NCBI GenBank assembly: GCA_050298535.1
Contig: JBNKUI010000002.1
Span: 1 to 64,000, forward strand
DNA from: JABDMH01 sp050298535
GTDB taxonomy: Bacteria > Bacteroidota > Bacteroidia > Chitinophagales > Saprospiraceae
DNA length: 64,000 bases
Reading direction: 5' to 3'
Both the position numbers and the translations under genes were made by a program. Shown in pieces: positions 18,340 to 28,265 of this stretch. The notes below the pieces were generated by a model. That model saw only the letters and a list, made by a program, of their open reading frames with translations. It was not told the DNA's origin and did not search any database. Position 1 is the first letter of the stretch; every line of letters begins with the position of its first letter.

Positions 18340-19638
18340 ATGTCGACACGTCGTGAATTTATGTCAAGCACAGCATTCACTATAGGTGGTCTGGTTGCTG
18401 GAGCTGGTAGATATACAGATCTGCAAATACCTGTATCGGATCTTACCGATAAAGGTCCAACCATCACCAAATTCTCCATTTTTCCGGCCAGTGGTTCTTT
18501 TTATCGATTTATAGGACCCAATGCATACGATGACAAACCGAAAGGCGTCACCGGGAATCCCCGCAAGATATTGGTCATAGAATTGTCGGATGGTACCAAG
18601 GGTATCGGAACCATCGGATATCGGCCGTTGACAGATGAGGTACTGGGAAATGTCAAAGCACTGGTGTCACGTGATGTGCTATCATTGTATCAATGGAGCG
18701 ATGGAAGGATCCTGGGTCCCGGTTCTGATTATTCCAAATTCGCTTATGATGCATATTATTCCTGGACAGAAAGTGCCATTTTGGACGCGATCGGTCATGT
18801 GATGCATAAGCCGGTGTGGCAGCTCTTTGGCCAAAGTGCACGTGATGCCATTGATCCTTATGATGGGACACTTTATTTTGCAGACATCGCACATAATACC
18901 GATGCCACAATTATTGGAGACATAGGAAAACGAATTAAACAAGATGGTTATCGGGCTATTAAAATAAAATTAGGCCGCCCCGATAAGTGGATGCCTGGAG
19001 AGGCTGGACTTGAGCGCGATATTGAAGCATTTATTGCATTGCGGGAAGCGGTGGGTAATAATTTTAATTTGATGGCAGATGCCAATAATGGATATCGTGA
19101 TAAGTTAGATTGGGCTGTTAAATTATTGAAAGCATGTGCTCCCTATGAAATGTATTTTATGGAGGAATTAATTCCTGATAATATTGAGCAATATAGAGAG
19201 TTAGCAGAGAATCTCGCAATGGATAACCTGTATATTCCCTTCGCAGAAGGGGAAAGTATCTGGCAATCTGATATGTTAGAGACCTTCGACGACTATTGTC
19301 AGTCAGGAGTGTTTCACTACCTACAACCCGATATGCCCACCTGTGGATTCAGTACTATTTTAAGAGTGGCTAGAATGATGGGAAAATATGCACATGTAAA
19401 GCTCATTCCACATGTTTGGCAAAGTGAAATGGGCTTAATAATGAGTGCTCATATTTCAAAGATTCAACACAATATTCCATTTGTAGAAGACTCACGATAT
19501 CAGGAACATGCGATCCAGAACCGAGGTTCTCATTTTGATCAGGGCCAGTGGATCCTGTCCGATGAACCGGGCTGGGGTGTATCTTTAGTACCTGGATACG
19601 AGGAGTACATCGATGGTGATCAGGTCGTAATTAGATAA
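18340..19638 (+). CDS. Exported mandelate racemase/muconate lactonizing-type enzyme
   Basis: A 432-residue enolase-superfamily enzyme with a twin-arginine leader (STRREFMSSTAF). The barrel carries the expected residues: KIK at 208-210 (K-x-K bases), Asp247 in MADANNG, Glu275 or 276 in FMEELI, Glu303 in FAEGES as metal ligands, and His358 in LIPHVWQSEMG as the partner base. Such enzymes abstract the alpha proton of a carboxylate, often an acid sugar, and dehydrate or racemise it. Export is unusual, since most characterised members are cytoplasmic. It is followed by an AraC-TolB-TPR regulator. A 57 bp fossil of a related gene lies at 29836-29892. Confidence 0.92.
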   Translation: MSTRREFMSSTAFTIGGLVAGAGRYTDLQIPVSDLTDKGPTITKFSIFPASGSFYRFIGPNAYDDKPKGVTGNPRKILVIELSDGTKGIGTIGYRPLTDEVLGNVKALVSRDVLSLYQWSDGRILGPGSDYSKFAYDAYYSWTESAILDAIGHVMHKPVWQLFGQSARDAIDPYDGTLYFADIAHNTDATIIGDIGKRIKQDGYRAIKIKLGRPDKWMPGEAGLERDIEAFIALREAVGNNFNLMADANNGYRDKLDWAVKLLKACAPYEMYFMEELIPDNIEQYRELAENLAMDNLYIPFAEGESIWQSDMLETFDDYCQSGVFHYLQPDMPTCGFSTILRVARMMGKYAHVKLIPHVWQSEMGLIMSAHISKIQHNIPFVEDSRYQEHAIQNRGSHFDQGQWILSDEPGWGVSLVPGYEEYIDGDQVVIR

Positions 19639-19706
19639 CTAATTGGCAATCAATTGGTTTTCAGTATTTCTTCTATATTTAACTAACTCAATTTGTCCAA
19701 TCATTT

Positions 19707-21458
19707 ATGAAATCTGACCATGAGTACCTCATGATGCTGAGAAATAGTATTTTAACCTTATTAGATCAAAACAAGCTTTCGATCGGGGCTCTTTGTCAGA
19801 TATTGCAAACTAGCCGGTCTCAATTACATCGAAAAATAAAGGAATTAACTGGTCTTTCGACTTCCCTGTATATAAGGAGCATGAAATTGGAAAGGGCTTC
19901 AAAGCTCTTGGAGCATAGGGACTTAAGTGTCTCAGAAGTTGCTTATCAGGCAGGATTTAATAATCCGCAGGAGCTCAGTAAGTATTTCAAGCATGCGCAT
20001 GGTTTGTCTCCCACGCAATACCGCAAGGATAAACTAACGATCGAAGATACAACCCGATCGAGGGATGAATATCCAGTGGATGATGGAAGAAAATCAATCG
20101 TAATTCTTCCCTTCGAAAACAGAAGTCCGGATGCTGGTGATGATTATCTGTCAGATGGTATTACCGAGGAGATTTTGTTTGGGCTCTCTACAGTGCAAGC
20201 ACTAAAGGTAATGGGAAGGGCGTCTTCATTTTACTTCAGAAACTCGACCATTGATATCCGGGAAATAGCCAATAAATTAAAAGTTGATTTTTTACTGGTC
20301 GGAAGTGTCCAGAGAATCGCGGTGGAATTAAAAATAATAGTGCAACTGATAAATGGCAGAGATGGATATCAAATATGGACGGAAAAGTTCCAGCGGAAAA
20401 TAGATGATTTATTCACAGTGCAGGAAGAAATTGCCTTTCAGGTAGTAAATAAATTGAAGGTTACTATTTCTGCCCAGGACCAATGGAATAAATCCTTTCG
20501 AAAAACGGACAGTATAGATGCGTATCAGCTATATCTACAGGGTCGGCGTGAATTTGAACAGAGAAAGGATCTTAGGCTGGCATTACATTATTTTGAGCAA
20601 GCGAAGGATGTAGATCCCAATTTTGCCTATGCACATATTGGTGTAGCCTTCACCTACATTTACTACTGTATTTTTATTTCTTATCCTCCCTTGCTGGCCC
20701 TTCCCCGTATAAAATCAGCCTATGAGTCCGCGCTGCAATTAGATCCGGAGATTCCCGAAGCATTTATTATTGAGGGCTGGATTCATTTCTATTACAATCA
20801 TAAACCGGACAAGGCGATTGCATCGATTAATAAAGCGCTGGCGATACAACCTGATTCGATGGATGCCCTCCGCATTAAGGCCTATTTTTACAGCTTTACC
20901 GGGCAGAATGAACAAGCTTTGACCTATGGTAAAATGGCATATGCGTTGGATCCGATGGGTTTCAACGCATGGTTCAGTTATGGCGATATGTTTCGCAGAG
21001 CTCGTAACTACAAGAAGGCATTGGAACTTTTACTTCCCCTTAAAGAGCAATTTGGTTCTAATGTAATGGTGGATGAAATCATTGGGATATGTTATTACTA
21101 TTTGGGTCAGCTTGATGAGGTGGCAGATCTTTATAAGCCATTTGACCAGCACCCTCAGCAGATTGGTTATTATACCGTCGGTCGGTATATCTATCACTAC
21201 TATCATGGTGACAAGAGTCTGCTCCCATCGCTGTTGAAGTATCTTGAAGCGCAACTTGATAAGGTTTGGATTCAACCCACCATACTTGCCATGATTTATT
21301 TCCATTTGGGAGATGAAGAAAGAGGTGAAGCTGCTTTGGATCAAGCAATGAGAGAATCTGATTTTGGCCTCATGCATATTAAGTCCAATCAATATTGGTA
21401 CCGATTTATGGATCACCCTGCGGTTGTCGAGGTACTCCGAAAGACCAATACATTGTAG
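19707..21458 (+). CDS. AraC HTH - TolB-like - TPR regulator
   Basis: A 583-residue cytoplasmic regulator. Residues 1-110 form an AraC-type double helix-turn-helix (SIGALCQILQTSRSQLHRKI and LSVSEVAYQAGFNNPQELSK). Residues about 125-260 match the TolB/FlgO-like domain found in cyclase-type regulators (SIVILPFENRSPD, DYLSDGITEEIL, LLVGSVQR), and the remainder consists of TPR repeats (ALQLDPEIPEAFIIEG, ALAIQPDSMDALRIKA). No transmembrane helix is visible. The domain set suggests a one-component regulator that senses through protein or ligand contacts in the TPRs. It sits 68 bp after the enolase-superfamily gene, its most likely target. Confidence 0.88.
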   Translation: MKSDHEYLMMLRNSILTLLDQNKLSIGALCQILQTSRSQLHRKIKELTGLSTSLYIRSMKLERASKLLEHRDLSVSEVAYQAGFNNPQELSKYFKHAHGLSPTQYRKDKLTIEDTTRSRDEYPVDDGRKSIVILPFENRSPDAGDDYLSDGITEEILFGLSTVQALKVMGRASSFYFRNSTIDIREIANKLKVDFLLVGSVQRIAVELKIIVQLINGRDGYQIWTEKFQRKIDDLFTVQEEIAFQVVNKLKVTISAQDQWNKSFRKTDSIDAYQLYLQGRREFEQRKDLRLALHYFEQAKDVDPNFAYAHIGVAFTYIYYCIFISYPPLLALPRIKSAYESALQLDPEIPEAFIIEGWIHFYYNHKPDKAIASINKALAIQPDSMDALRIKAYFYSFTGQNEQALTYGKMAYALDPMGFNAWFSYGDMFRRARNYKKALELLLPLKEQFGSNVMVDEIIGICYYYLGQLDEVADLYKPFDQHPQQIGYYTVGRYIYHYYHGDKSLLPSLLKYLEAQLDKVWIQPTILAMIYFHLGDEERGEAALDQAMRESDFGLMHIKSNQYWYRFMDHPAVVEVLRKTNTL

Positions 21459-21781
21459 GTCGTCAGGCAACTTCCTTTCATCTTTCTCCACTCCCTATCA
21501 TCCTTTTCATGCAGGTACATCGTAATGAAATGACCATGTCGTGCAACAATGTGATAAGCCTGGGACAATATGACAAGTAATGGGTGGGATAGTACAAGAG
21601 AGGATCATTTTGCTTCCATTTATTTGCCAAGTCGAGTATTTGATAGTTATCAAATGCCACTTACCAATAAATTGGGTACACTCAGGACTTCCGTAAGATC
21701 ATTCACCAAGTTAGTTTCTTGAGAAGGTTCATTATAGATAGATTGAGTGTAGATCTGTAATTGAATAAAACCGAACGCTCA
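21459..21781. other. Gene-free interval before the LuxR-type gene
   Basis: About 320 bp between the AraC-TolB-TPR gene and the LuxR-type gene. Short ORFs here resemble nothing and have no start signals. I see no hairpin, repeat or clear promoter. Confidence 0.5.
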
Positions 21782-21988
21782 ATGGAAACTAAGATTTTAT
21801 CTCCCAGAGAAAGACAGGTGCTTCACTTGATTGCCTATGAGAACACCAATGTTGAGATCGCTGAAATGCTATATATAAGTGATCAGACCGTAAAGTCCCA
21901 TCGTAAAAATTTATTACAAAAACTATCAGTCAAAAATAGCGCAGGTCTGGTCAGGAAAGGTTTTGAACTGGGGCTGCTATCACTTTAG
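21782..21988 (+). CDS. Minimal LuxR-type HTH regulator
   Basis: A 68-residue protein made only of a GerE/LuxR helix-turn-helix: LSPRERQVLHLIAYENTN, then VEIAEMLYISDQTVKSHRKN and LLQKLSVKNSAGLVRKGFE. I use the ATG at 21782; a TTG 21 bp upstream is in frame but adds nothing conserved. No receiver or ligand domain is attached, so it may bind DNA constitutively, act through partners, or be what is left of a larger regulator. It lies 60 bp upstream of the 1987-residue surface protein gene on the same strand. Confidence 0.82.
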   Translation: METKILSPRERQVLHLIAYENTNVEIAEMLYISDQTVKSHRKNLLQKLSVKNSAGLVRKGFELGLLSL

Positions 21989-22048
21989 CCTTACCCATGA
22001 AGAATCCCTACTTCAGATGTTTCATCATCTTTATATATAAGACATAAC

Positions 22049-25000
22049 ATGAAAAAACTCAACCATATAAATACGAAATATCAAAGAGTATTTAATCTTG
22101 TACTGTTATTCGTAACATTTTTCAGCATCAATAGCTATACTCAAGGCAACGCCTCGGCATTCGAAAGTGGGACATCGGTGACCTATGATCACTGTACGGG
22201 TGAAGCCTTCGTTCAATTTCCAGTAAGAGATGGGGACGGGAGTAATTTTGGAGATGTACTTCGGTACATACAAATTCGCTCTCTGTTACCGGGTGAGTCT
22301 CCAACCATAGAGGGAGAACTTGTCTTTAGTATGACAACGAATTATGTGACAGGTACTACTTGTAGTTCCGGGCCCACAATTACACCATTAGCTGGTTTAG
22401 ATCGAAGGACTTACTATGTTTGTGAACGTACTGTTAGCAACGATTATGAGCTTGTGGACGGAGATGGCTTACAGAAAGACATCAAGGTAACCATTAAAGA
22501 TCTCAGAAATGGATTTTTTGGTAGTGCCGTGAAATTTCAGATCGTAGGGGTTTATGATTTGGAGTGTTGCTATGGTGGCACTGAACCGATTCCACCTTCA
22601 TCCGTTGCATATACTTTTGATTTTACAAAGACAGCAAGTAATAGTCCGGCAGCCACTGTACAGGCACCCACTATTTCCACTATTCAAGATGGTCCATGCC
22701 AGTCTCTGGTTTTGGATTGGAACGATATAACTCCCCCAAACAATTGTCCGGGCACAATTTCCTACGATGTATATAAAAATGGAGGATATCATACTACAGT
22801 CAACACCTCCGAATACAGCGATATGAATCTTGTGGCTGGAAGCTCCCATACTTATTATGTGCGTGCAAAATGGTCTTTACAGAATAGTTCAAGAGTGGCA
22901 ACATCATTACCCTCAAACGATGTAATGAAAATGGTGTCATTTCCAAATGGTAAGATAAACGTCACTGTGAAGACTCCGGCTGGATTACCCATACCCAATG
23001 CCGTCATTACGGCAACTCTGGTTAGTAAAGATGCCACACCTCTATGTACGGTTCCCATTTTGTCGACCTTTACCGGAAAAAGCACTGATTCAAATGGACA
23101 GACCGATTACAGTAATATATTCTACGGACATCCCGATGATGAAGCTACATCTTATAATGTTCAGGGTTCCATTAGCGGCAATGTTACCAATACTATATTG
23201 GTCAGTCTTGATGATGGGACACCAACAGTGACCGCTGATCTGATTGATAATTCCAGTTATGTTGTCACCGGCTTGGTTCGCCACTTGACCAGTGGGTGCG
23301 GACTCGAGAATGCCGTCGTTTCAGCGAAAGGCTTGAGCCCTACAAACGTTTCGCCGATCACTCCTGATACGACGGACGGTACAGGAGGGTTCACACTGGC
23401 ACTTCCCGGTCCTGATGACTATCGCTTCTACTCAACGTATACCATCCCAGGAGGGATCGTTAAAGATAGTACTGATGTTACTATATCTTCATCGACTTCG
23501 CCCCCAGTTATTATAAATTACTCAAAGCAAATTACACTCTCTGGGTTTGTGGGTGGTGACTGTCAATCAATTTTTGGATCTGCAACTGTGGTCGCTCGTT
23601 CACCTTCGGGTTGTTTTATAGCCAGTGCCACCAGCAATGCAAGTACGGGGCAGTATCAAATGTCCCTGCCATCGATGCCCATGACTGTAAGTGTTGAAGA
23701 CTATAATCCTACTACAGGCCCATTGGTGGGTTCAGGACCACTTAGTCTTACTCTTGATATCGTGCCCGATGGGGCTACGACCCTTGATTTTATATTCCGG
23801 ACACCGATTTCTGTACAGGTGAATGGTTTCCCTGCTCAAGTATGTTCGGATATTCCCTATCCAATCATGGAGCAATTCGCTGCCTTTCCATTGACCTATA
23901 TGGTTATGGAATCCACAGGCTGTCCGGTAGATACGGGATATGTCATTGTACTTGACGAGATAGGTGGTGTCGAAGGATCAGAAGTGCTAAGAGATACTAT
24001 TCCGATTTCCAATGGAGTGGCTTATGATACGATTATTCCCCGCCTACCCAATATTCTGGCTGATTACTCTAAATCGCTCGAATTATTAGCATTTGCTGGT
24101 CCTGATCTTTCCACGGCAATAAGTGCTCCTCCATTGATCAAACGAGCAATAGTGACAGGCTCTGCACCTCGCGGTCAGCAATTCACCACCGTTTCCCCGG
24201 AAATACCCAGACTGATCATACGTGACCCTCCGGGGGACGCGAGCAGTAGCTTTATAGAGGCGGGACAAACTTTTTCGACAACTTCGTCTTTATACACGCA
24301 GGATGCACAAGGGGGAAATGTTTGGGTGAAAGCTAAAGCGGGTGTTGAGATTGCCCTTATCAGCCTAGAAGCCGGTGTAGAAATCGGTGCTAAGTTTTCA
24401 GGCGAGGCTGTTCAGCTCAATTCGGAGGAAACCCTCTATGAGTTCACTACTACTAGCAGATATTCAACTTCTGATGATAACAATGTATCCGGAAAAGAGG
24501 GAGATGTATATGTGGGGGCCGCCATGAATTTGACGTATGCCAATTCAGATATTATTGCGCTGGATTTAGCAGGATGTCGTATTGACAAACGAGTCGAGCT
24601 GGTACTCAATCCCAATAAATTCGAAACGGAATTTGTCTACGCCGAGTCGGATATTACGAACACAATTATTCCTGATCTTCAGGATATAGCGGATGATGCC
24701 ATGCAAACAGATTCTGCAAGGCACCTGGCCAGGGAAAGTATCAAAGTATGGAATCAGGTCATAGCCATGAATGCTGAGCTTAAAGAGGAAGCTCTCAATG
24801 GCCCACTATCGCCTCTACAAACGGATCCTCAAAATACCTCTTATGGGGGGTCAGCTGGACCTTTTGAACAGACCTTTACTGAAACAACAACTCGTACCCG
24901 TACCATTGAATGGAAGCAATTAATTGAAGAACAGTTATCTCTGGAGGCTGGATTTTCGCTGGCTGGAAGTGGTGTGAAAGGAGGTTTTGAAATTAATATT

Positions 25001-28000
25001 AAGCAAGAAATGGGTGGTTCTCAGACCACTGGAGTCACCACTACTACCACCACCGGATTTGTATTTGATGATGGCGATAATGGCGATTTATTTACAGTAG
25101 ATTATGCCATTGATCCGGTTTATGGTACACCTGTTTTCCGCGCAGCTCAAAATGCGGGAAAATCCAGTTGCCCCTATGAAATTGGAGCAAAAAGAGACAA
25201 GGCTTATTTTTCTGTTGTGGAAAAAACAAAGGTAGGAGGTCCTGGAGAGAATACTTTAAATTTTCAATTTCTGCTGGCCAATCAAAGTGAAACCGAAGAA
25301 GTACGAGATTATAAGATACAACTGGTAAATAATCCTGATGGAGCCCAGGTCGAAATGTTTGGTGTAGTCGCTCAGGAATGGAATTACATAAATCAACCTT
25401 ATAGATCTCAACCGGAAGTAGTAGAGGTTTTCGTCAGCAAGAATCCGGCTAATAATAATTTTCATTTCGAAAATTTAGAGTTTAGAATGTTTCCCACCTG
25501 CGATGCAGGTGATAGTGATGATGTTCCTGCAGAATCCGTCTATCAAAGGATCTCTGCATTTTTTGACAGTCCCTGCAGTGATATCGCTATGAGTATACCT
25601 AGCGTAAATACTGGATTTCTCATTAATTCAGCATCAAATGATATGCTTGATATTGGGATCAGTGGTTATGACTATAATTCAACGATTAATAGTGTGGTAA
25701 TGCAGTATTCGCCAGCCGACAGTAATATTTGGAATAATAGCAACATTGTTTTGACTAAAGCAGGTCTCCTCAATAACAATCCACCCATGACCACTAAAAG
25801 TTGGGTGACTTCAAATATCCCGGATGGTAATTATGATATTCGTTTGAAGTTAACTTGTCCTTCCGGTGGGAATACAACTTCCACTTACTCACCAAGAGTG
25901 AGGGGTGTTATAGACAGAACACCACCATTGGTGGCTGGTATTCCTGAACCGATTGATGACGACTATGCAGATGGCGATGAAATCTCTGTCATCTTTAATG
26001 AGTTGATAAATTGCAATAGTGCCTCTGTAGCATTAACGATGCAACCTGGTAATGTTCCTATCAATTCGACTTTTTCTTGTGTTAATGAAAAGCTCGTCGT
26101 GACACCAGGTATAGATTTATCCACTATGCTACGTAAATCATTCAGAGTAGAGGTGACTGGACTTCAAGATACTCATGGAAATACCATGGAATCCTACTCA
26201 TGGGACTTTACTGTCGGCGAAATAGATTCAGATGGTGATGGATATATTGATAATGCAATCGCATGCCTGGGCAGCGCCCTGGATTTTGATGGAGTCAATG
26301 ATCACCTCCAAATTCCCCATCAGAGCAACCTTAATATCGTGGATGCAGACGGGTTTACTCTGGAAACTTGGATAAATCCGAATACCAGTTCAAACCGTAC
26401 AATCATTTCAAAGCATCTGGATTATATAGTGGAGTTGACCGCAGTTTCTAACACGGTTGCACTCTATTTGTCAGGTGAATGGCAGTACAGTACAGGAAGT
26501 GTGCCGCTCAATGAATGGTCTCATATTGCAATTTCCTTTGATGGTGCAACCAAAGTCGCTTCATTTTATATTAATGGATCCTTAAGTGGACAAAAAACAT
26601 TTACTTCCTCTCCGTTCAGTAATGCGGATAGCCAGCCTTTAATTATTGGTTATCAGGCAGCAACGGGTCTCTATGTTAATACTTATTCTGGTAGATTGGA
26701 TGATCTAGCTTTTTGGGACCGACCATTGACTCAAACGGAGGTGAAGGCCACGATGTCTGCACCATTGGCCGGAACCGAATCAAATCTAATTGCCTATTAT
26801 GATTTTAATGATGCGCCATTCTGTACTGATAATACAGCTGTGAGTGCATTAGCTGATATGGCAAGTAACAATAATGCCTCACTGTTTAACTTTGGACTGA
26901 CTGGATGCTTTTCTAATTTTGGATCACAAAGAAATCTTGACTCTGATTTTGATGGGATACCAGACGGATGTGATGTGCTTGAGGAATGTTTTGGAATGCC
27001 TGGGTCTGCAGACAGTGACGGTGATGGATTTCTACAATGTGCAGATCTTTGTCCTGCTTCCTCAGATGTGTCGCTACACTTCGATGGACTTAATGACCAA
27101 ATAGTAGTACCACACGATAATAGCCAAAATGTCGTGGATGGAGATTTTACATTTTCTGCCTGGATAAATCGGGAAGAAGGCACGAACCAAACGATTCTAT
27201 CAAAAGGAAATGGTGGCGGTGGCACTAATTATATTTTTCAAATCATTAATGATAAGATGGGTCTCTATCTTTCAGACAACGTGGGCAGTACATGGTATTA
27301 TAGTACAATCAACATTCCTGTAAATAAATGGAGCCATGTAGCTGTTTCTTACAGCGAGGCAAGTGATTCTGTCTCCTTCTTTTTGGATGGAACTTTGTTT
27401 ACTCGAGTGCAGGATGGTCTTGGTGTGCACCTCAATGAGGTAACCACTCCACTTTATATTGGAAGGCAAGGTCACACGTGCGATTGTAATTTCTTTGAAG
27501 GTCGACTGGATGACGTTATGATTTGGAATCGTAATTTATCTGCATTCGAGGTGAATGCCATAATGGCTGCTAAGCCTACCGGTAATGAGCAGGGACTGGT
27601 AGCATACTATGACTTTAATGAGGCACCGGCTTGTGGAATTGGCAATAGCCCATTGCCTATTATAGATCAGAGTTCCAGTAGTAATGATGGGACACTCACA
27701 AACTTCAATTTTTCGAGTTGTCTTTCGAATTGGGTAGAAGGTCGAAATCGTGACAGTGATAATGATGGCACTGGAGATGCCTGTCAGGTGCTATCCCTTT
27801 GTCCACCCAATTTTGCCAATGCAAACATACTGACAGGCAATCAATCTATAACACAGTTTTTTGGAACAGATGGAATACTTCAATCACAACAAATTATTCT
27901 TTCTCCAGCGCAGGTTACATATAGTTCATTGATTTCCACTGAATTGTTTCCCGGATTTGAAGTGCAGAATGGGGCATTATTAGAGATAGATTTAAGTGGT

Positions 28001-28012
28001 TGCGATCAATAA
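22049..28012 (+). CDS. Giant secreted protein with two LamG domains
   Basis: A 1987-residue surface protein with a signal region (FNLVLLFVTFFSINSYTQG). After a beta-rich N terminus comes a fibronectin-III-like domain (about 210-300) and three carboxypeptidase-regulatory-like segments (about 310-610, e.g. GLVRHLTSGCGLENAVVSAK). The middle (about 720-1200) has Gly- and Thr-rich stretches, including a nine-residue TTTTT-rich run. Two LamG/concanavalin-like domains sit at about 1408-1590 and 1670-1870, each ending in GRLDD and YYDFN motifs and preceded by thrombospondin-3-like calcium loops (DSDGDGYIDN). The last 60 residues hold the shared PGFEV...C module. Likely adhesion or glycan binding on the cell surface. 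Confidence 0.87.
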   Translation: MKKLNHINTKYQRVFNLVLLFVTFFSINSYTQGNASAFESGTSVTYDHCTGEAFVQFPVRDGDGSNFGDVLRYIQIRSLLPGESPTIEGELVFSMTTNYVTGTTCSSGPTITPLAGLDRRTYYVCERTVSNDYELVDGDGLQKDIKVTIKDLRNGFFGSAVKFQIVGVYDLECCYGGTEPIPPSSVAYTFDFTKTASNSPAATVQAPTISTIQDGPCQSLVLDWNDITPPNNCPGTISYDVYKNGGYHTTVNTSEYSDMNLVAGSSHTYYVRAKWSLQNSSRVATSLPSNDVMKMVSFPNGKINVTVKTPAGLPIPNAVITATLVSKDATPLCTVPILSTFTGKSTDSNGQTDYSNIFYGHPDDEATSYNVQGSISGNVTNTILVSLDDGTPTVTADLIDNSSYVVTGLVRHLTSGCGLENAVVSAKGLSPTNVSPITPDTTDGTGGFTLALPGPDDYRFYSTYTIPGGIVKDSTDVTISSSTSPPVIINYSKQITLSGFVGGDCQSIFGSATVVARSPSGCFIASATSNASTGQYQMSLPSMPMTVSVEDYNPTTGPLVGSGPLSLTLDIVPDGATTLDFIFRTPISVQVNGFPAQVCSDIPYPIMEQFAAFPLTYMVMESTGCPVDTGYVIVLDEIGGVEGSEVLRDTIPISNGVAYDTIIPRLPNILADYSKSLELLAFAGPDLSTAISAPPLIKRAIVTGSAPRGQQFTTVSPEIPRLIIRDPPGDASSSFIEAGQTFSTTSSLYTQDAQGGNVWVKAKAGVEIALISLEAGVEIGAKFSGEAVQLNSEETLYEFTTTSRYSTSDDNNVSGKEGDVYVGAAMNLTYANSDIIALDLAGCRIDKRVELVLNPNKFETEFVYAESDITNTIIPDLQDIADDAMQTDSARHLARESIKVWNQVIAMNAELKEEALNGPLSPLQTDPQNTSYGGSAGPFEQTFTETTTRTRTIEWKQLIEEQLSLEAGFSLAGSGVKGGFEINIKQEMGGSQTTGVTTTTTTGFVFDDGDNGDLFTVDYAIDPVYGTPVFRAAQNAGKSSCPYEIGAKRDKAYFSVVEKTKVGGPGENTLNFQFLLANQSETEEVRDYKIQLVNNPDGAQVEMFGVVAQEWNYINQPYRSQPEVVEVFVSKNPANNNFHFENLEFRMFPTCDAGDSDDVPAESVYQRISAFFDSPCSDIAMSIPSVNTGFLINSASNDMLDIGISGYDYNSTINSVVMQYSPADSNIWNNSNIVLTKAGLLNNNPPMTTKSWVTSNIPDGNYDIRLKLTCPSGGNTTSTYSPRVRGVIDRTPPLVAGIPEPIDDDYADGDEISVIFNELINCNSASVALTMQPGNVPINSTFSCVNEKLVVTPGIDLSTMLRKSFRVEVTGLQDTHGNTMESYSWDFTVGEIDSDGDGYIDNAIACLGSALDFDGVNDHLQIPHQSNLNIVDADGFTLETWINPNTSSNRTIISKHLDYIVELTAVSNTVALYLSGEWQYSTGSVPLNEWSHIAISFDGATKVASFYINGSLSGQKTFTSSPFSNADSQPLIIGYQAATGLYVNTYSGRLDDLAFWDRPLTQTEVKATMSAPLAGTESNLIAYYDFNDAPFCTDNTAVSALADMASNNNASLFNFGLTGCFSNFGSQRNLDSDFDGIPDGCDVLEECFGMPGSADSDGDGFLQCADLCPASSDVSLHFDGLNDQIVVPHDNSQNVVDGDFTFSAWINREEGTNQTILSKGNGGGGTNYIFQIINDKMGLYLSDNVGSTWYYSTINIPVNKWSHVAVSYSEASDSVSFFLDGTLFTRVQDGLGVHLNEVTTPLYIGRQGHTCDCNFFEGRLDDVMIWNRNLSAFEVNAIMAAKPTGNEQGLVAYYDFNEAPACGIGNSPLPIIDQSSSSNDGTLTNFNFSSCLSNWVEGRNRDSDNDGTGDACQVLSLCPPNFANANILTGNQSITQFFGTDGILQSQQIILSPAQVTYSSLISTELFPGFEVQNGALLEIDLSGCDQ

Positions 28013-28017
28013 GTAAT

Positions 28018-28043
28018 TAAAAATCCCCGCAACGGGAATTTTG
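28018..28043 (+). terminator. Terminator hairpin after the giant LamG gene
   Basis: Ten-base arms (AAAATCCCCG and CGGGAATTTT) pair with one mismatch around a 3-base loop, beginning about 8 bp after the stop codon and ending in a T run. A reasonable intrinsic terminator. Confidence 0.55.
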
Positions 28044-28265
28044 AATAATTCGACAGATTATTTCTTTATGGTAAAGATCTAGAGAAGAAATTATAGTCCG
28101 AAAAAAAGTGAAGGGGCAAGATACTTCAGGTATTGAGCCTCTTCTGGTTTTAGCATCCGGGCAGCATTTTGTTATTAACGGTGGATTACAAGCAATGTTA
28201 TTCCACAATTAACTAGTGGAAGTTGATGGTGGACATTTATTGGCTCTGGTTCTGAATCTTATTAC

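Noticed and set aside
21030..21491. 153-residue ORF on the minus strand
   Set aside because: Antisense to the TPR region of the AraC-TolB-TPR regulator, with no family features.
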